Below, in pieces: positions 59,891 through 64,000 of a stretch of DNA of 64,000 nucleotides. The stretch spans positions 195,974,184 through 196,038,183 of the forward strand of contig CM066044.1 in NCBI GenBank assembly GCA_033557465.1, given 5' to 3'. The position numbers were made by a program, and so were the translations under genes. How positions within the stretch are numbered: the first letter of the stretch is position 1; the number at the start of each line of letters is the position of its first letter. The notes under the pieces were generated by a model. It saw only the letters and a list, made by a program, of their open reading frames with translations, was not told the DNA's origin and did no database searches. The DNA comes from Ichthyophis bannanicus (lineage: Eukaryota; Chordata; Amphibia; Gymnophiona; Ichthyophiidae).

Positions 59891-62160
59891 TCCCCCACTT
59901 CCCCTCGTGCCGTGCTTTGTTGCACTGTGGCTCTGCCTGCTCCAGTGCAGATACTGAAGCAGCTCTTAGCCTTCCATCTTCAAGATAGCGGCAGGGCCCA
60001 TCCACTAGGCAACTGCCTAGGGCATCAGCTCTTGGCAGGCAGCCTGGCGACTTTGTGCTGTTTGTGCCCGTAGCAGGCCATGTGCTATGGAACAAATGGC
60101 CTGCCACTTCTGACCCCCTTCCAATGCAACTTCCTGTCAGAAAGGAGTCAGGAGCAGCAGGCTATGTGTGCTGAAGCATATAGCCTGACGTGGGAACCAA
60201 AGCGGCGACTCTGGCTCCCCAGAAGACATTCTGTGTGGCAGCAGCGGCAGCAGCGGGGGTTAGCATGGCCAGGGCTCCTGCCTGGGGTGTCAGAAACCCA
60301 TAGGCTTGCCCTGGATGGGGGAAGGCGGCAGCTCCTGTCAGGAAGTTTTAGGGACAGGAAGTCAGTATCATCCCCAGTGGCATAAGCAGGGGATGCTCCA
60401 GACCCAGAAAAAGAAAAAGCACCATCAGAGCAGGGGAGCTGGAAGTGCACAGTAGGGCCAAGTGTGGAGAGTTACACCTCCTGGGCCACTACTGCGATGC
60501 CTTCCTGCCTGTCTGACAAAGTACCTGTCCTTAGCAATTACTGCTGGAAATGAAGGGGAACTCAGGTGAGTGGCCTGTCCCACCACAACCCTTTTCTTCT
60601 TACACCAGCAGTGATTGGGGACCCCGCTAGCAAACAGCATTTCTCTGCATCATGGCCCTTCTCTTCCTTGAATGAAGGGGGGACTGGGATCCTTCCTGGC
60701 ACTTTATTTCCTGTGGTGGTGTCTAACCATTTTAACTGACAGACTGGCTAGGGGCCACAAACCAAATGCTCTCCTTCCCAGGGACTTGACTAGCACCTTC
60801 AAAACATCCTCAAACAGATGAAGAGAAACCTGGGAATCAAACCCAGTGTTGCCACAACAGTGCACAGCACTAAGTACTGGGCCAGTCCTCACTAAGCATT
60901 TTAAAATAAATAAAATGGCACCTGCTCAACATTTTGTTTTATTTTTGGGCGGACAGGCAGCAGTTTCCCTCCAGCATCTTTAGGCTTCTAGTTTTTCTAG
61001 CTCAAGGGGAATGAAGGAAGTAGCATAATGTTCCCTTTTTCACAATTTGAGTATTTTCCCATAATTATCCCTTTCCAATCAGTCCAGTTATTATTGCAGC
61101 AATACTTCTCAGTTAGAGGCCATGTACTATGGCTCCATCTGGACTCTACATTCATGGGCACTAAAACCCAGCTAGTTGGGATTGCTGTTGCCCATTAACT
61201 GGGACTTTCCCCTTCCTGCCCAAGAACTCTGAATGCTACCTCTGGAGAACTGAAAATCCGATCCAGGAAGCCTGGTCCCATGCACTGACTCAGAGTCACT
61301 GAGCCAGCCCTTAGAGGTTTATTTTTATGAGCATGCTAGTTTTAAATGATTTCTTTTCTATTTATCTTCTCCCCTCCCCCCCATCACCAGGCCACATGAT
61401 ATTTCTTATCCTGTGCTCACAGCACTATCATGCACTGCAACCATTACTTTCCAGCTTCTCCAGAAGACTGCAGGACTTCCTGCTGCTTGTCTTTACCTCC
61501 CAATGGCTGCCTCAAGAACACAGCAGCCTAGAAAGTGCAGCCATGCAGCCAGACTTAATAAATCAAACACAGATCAAAAGGAAAAATGCCCACACTTGAA
61601 GCTCTTAAATCTTCTACTGTCTACACCCCATGATCTGGTTGCTTTAATTAAGGTGAATCCCACTACAGTGAGCTACCAGTATTGCACGTAAAATTATTGC
61701 TGGAAATGTCTTGGACCCGATATCAGCAGGTGCCGCTGCTGCATGTCCCGATGCTAAATGGCTAGCACTGGGATGTTCCAGGGGTGGTACCAGCCATAAC
61801 CAGGCAGCAGCGATATTGAGCTGCTGCCCAGTTATGGCAATGTGGCAAAACCAGGTGCAGCAAAGGCTGGCTTAACTTTCACTGCGGAAGCTAACTGAGC
61901 AGTAGCTGAACATAGCTGCTGCCCAATTAGATTCCTGCAAATGTGGGCAATCCAAATATTCACAATGCCAGAGCTAGATGGCCCCAGATTTGAATATCTG
62001 GGTTTGAAGTTTGCCACCACTGCTGAATATCTAGCCCTATGATTTTTGGATAATACGGCAGAACAGCTTTTTAAAAAAAGCTTTCCTTTTTTTGATTCTA
62101 CTCAGTTAGAAACATGTCTGATAAGAGCAAATTGAATTTAGGGGTCTAATAGATTTGAAT
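59891..62160. other. No gene recognised; XPO6 intron or decayed repeats
   Basis: Several short open frames at 59880-60640 have no recognisable product. 61690-62045 is a block with repeated 'cagcagcgatattgagctgc'-like words and the end 'gaatatctagccctatg', probably a dispersed non-coding repeat. No exon with good splice sites and familiar protein was found. Confidence 0.4.
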
Positions 62161-62699
62161 ATCCAGAAATATAGAGTAATTAGACCTTACCTGCTAATTA
62201 GCATTCCTGAAGAGACTCCATTCCGGTCCCTTTATCTCTGGGTTGTGCTCCTCTACCAGCAGCTTTGGAGACTGAGCTCTTCAACTTTTTTCTGATGATT
62301 CTCCAGTATAAATACCCCTGGTTCCTCCCATCAGATTCAGTATACTATTGACAAAGCAGACTTAACGGAGAGACATCAAAACCAACTATTAAATAACCTG
62401 AACAACTTTTAGACTAACCTCAAACTGCCTTCTTACCATAGCCTAGAAGCATGTTAAGCATAAAACCTAACCAAACTCAGAAGGAAGCAACTCCTCCCGC
62501 CCCCTTGGAGAGAGAGATCTTCGCCCCACTCTTCCAAGAGAGAAAAGGTGTCCCTGACGTGAACTTACCTGTAAGAATTCTAGTCTCGTTCCTACGGGAC
62601 TTTCCCACCTTCACCAGGATACCCCCGATGACCACGCCCCCAACAACCAGTTTTTTGACTTTGGGACGACTTGACCAAGACTGGGTGGGATCAGGGACC

Positions 62700-62800
62700 G
62701 GACTGGAGTCTCTTCAGGAACGCTAATTAGCAGGTAAGGTCTAATTACTCCTTCCTAGGCGTTCCTCCAGCCCGGTCCCTTTATCTCTGGGATGTAACAG
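62700..62800. repeat. Internal complementary region of H
   Basis: Left-end complement ('cgctaattagcaggtaaggt'), then right-end complement ('ccttcctaggcgttcctcca'). Confidence 0.8.
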
Positions 62801-62806
62801 AGCGGT

Positions 62807-63779
62807 TCACCTCCGGGCAGGCCCTGACAGAGCGGCCTGAAGCACTGCTGATCCAAACTCAGCATCCTCCGTGGCCAGAACATCCAACCGATAAAACTTA
62901 GCGAAGGTATGCAGTGACAACCAAGTCGCCGCCTTACAAATCTCCATGGGTGGAACCAAGCTAAACTCCGCCCACGAGGTAGCTAAACTCTGAGTTGAAT
63001 GGGCCTGGAAACCAACCAGAACCGGTCTACCCTTCTGAGCATAAGCCGCCGCGATGGCCTCCCTGATCCATCTGGAAATAGAACTCTTGGCCACCGCCTC
63101 ACCTCTACGCGGACCCCCGAACACAAACGCTCCGACTTGAGGAATAGCGCAGTGCGCTTCACATAACGCTTCAAGGTCTCTCTCACATCCAGCTTGTGGA
63201 GATATACCTCCTCCGTCCCCTTCCCCCCCCCAATAAACGAGGGAAGGGAAATTGACTGGTTAACATGAAATGGAGAGACCACCTTCTCTTTAAAGAACGA
63301 CAGAAAAGGCGGCCGGCATGACAACGCCTGCAGTTCCGAAACACGCCAGGCCGAGCAGATGGCTACAAGAAACACCGTCTTGAGAGTCAAGTCCTTCAAG
63401 GAGGCGCGCGCCATAGGCTCGTACGGCTCCCCCGCTAGGAAATTCAACACTAGATTAAGATCCCAGGGAGGAACCGACAATACCCGCTGAGGACGTACAC
63501 GCCTCACCACCCTCAGGAATCTACCTACATCCGGGTGCTGACCTAGCACCTTCCCCTTGATCTTGCCCCATAACAAGAAATGGCCGCTACCTGCACCTGG
63601 AGTGAGCTGGCTGCGAGACCCTTTTCCAAACCTGCCTGTAAAAACTCCAACACTTCTGGTACAGAGACCACCATAGGCCGAATCTTATGATCTGTGCACC
63701 AACCCTCAAAGACGCGCCAGACCCTAACATAAGAAAGGCAAGTAGAACGCTTACAGGCTCTCAGCAAGGTGGCAATCAC
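62807..63779 (-). pseudogene. DIRS 'H' tyrosine recombinase in three frames
   Basis: 63543-63779 is the N-terminal domain ('RSTCLSYVRVWRVFEGWCTD', 'GLAASSLQVQVAAIS'). 62983-63576 holds the central part with the first catalytic Arg block 'AICSAWRVSELQAL' and 'VVSPFHVNQSISLPSFI'. 62807-63124 is the C-terminal part, where the H-x2-R motif reads 'AHSTQS' (Arg to Gln) and the conserved His before the Tyr is Phe ('AKFYRLDV'). Two frameshifts plus the loss of a catalytic Arg make this copy inactive. Confidence 0.78.
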
Positions 63780-63996
63780 TGCTCCTGAAGCTTAAGCAGC
63801 CACACCCTTTCAATAGCCAGGCCGTAAGCGAGAACCGATCCACCTGCAGCATCCGTAAAGGTCCCTGGAACAATAGATCGTCCCTCGCCGGCAGATGCCA
63901 TGGCTTGTCGGCCAACAGTCTTACTAGATCGGCGTACCAGGGACGCCGAGGCCAATCTGGCGCTATGAGGACCACCCACCCCTGGTGGGCCTCCAC
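63751..63996 (-). pseudogene. DIRS 'H', end of polymerase/RNase H frame
   Basis: Encodes 'VVLIAPDWPRRPWYADLVRL' and 'LQVDRFSLTAWLLKG', the segment after RNase H that overlaps the start of the recombinase frame. The same segment is recognisable in D (29706-29954) and in E1 ('MILIAPHWPRQVWYPLLLHL'). Confidence 0.7.
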
Positions 63997-64000
63997 CCTC

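Larger units (their letters stand above)
62172..64000 (-). mobile_element. DIRS 'H', 3' part, cut by the window edge
   Basis: The left terminal repeat is at about 62172-62340 ('ttagaccttacctgctaatt', 'gtccctttatctctgggttg'). The internal complementary region at 62700-62800 is followed by recombinase pieces and the end of the RNase H frame at the window edge. Related to A and D rather than to E1/B by terminal and protein sequence. The right end lies beyond 64000. Confidence 0.83.

Overview
This is vertebrate nuclear DNA, most likely from an amphibian with a large genome; a caecilian is my best guess. The taxon is an inference from repeat content: dense DIRS-type tyrosine-recombinase retrotransposons together with CR1 and L2 LINEs. 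The only host gene I can support is exportin-6 (XPO6), on the minus strand. Two consecutive coding exons are visible, 59428-59319 and 34844-34736. Their splice sites and reading frames join exactly (2+1 bases make the split Arg codon). The 24.5 kb between them is one intron, filled mainly by nested retroelements. The next downstream exon was not found in 1-34735.

Layout. 1-1705: 3' part of an L2/CR1-group LINE (+). 1740-2557: right end of a DIRS element. 3019-9620: CR1 copies (-), the longer one reaching its ORF1 esterase and broken by two later insertions. 9765-12600: decayed L2 (-). 13398-19350: decayed DIRS 'C', whose left terminal repeat received a hAT-like DNA transposon (13543-16287) with an uninterrupted 748-codon ORF and a perfect 8-bp target duplication. 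19795-23150: short DIRS 'A' with gag and recombinase pieces but no polymerase. 23512-33655: DIRS 'D', split by a CR1 (+) and by a second DNA transposon (26616-29205) of a family I cannot name. 34736-59428: XPO6 exon, SINE, DIRS 'E1' (36036-46417) containing the gag-only DIRS 'E2' (40041-45122), then DIRS 'B' (46901-58678) containing a CR1 and the gag-only DIRS 'E3' (from 54048), then the other XPO6 exon. 62172-64000: DIRS 'H', cut by the window edge.

The DIRS elements share a plan read on the minus strand: right terminal repeat, gag with an N-terminal C-x2-C/C-x2-C motif, reverse transcriptase/RNase H overlapping a second open frame, tyrosine recombinase, an internal region complementary to both ends, and the left terminal repeat. 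None has an intact polymerase. The recombinase of B keeps all its expected catalytic residues.

Main points for a second look: every DIRS left terminus that is preserved carries a consensus splice-donor sequence in the sense of the element and of XPO6; all nine DIRS copies lie in the same orientation as XPO6; two gag-only DIRS copies share the same polymerase-less middle; and two DNA transposons have clear ends and target duplications, one encoding a widespread but, as far as I know, unclassified protein family.
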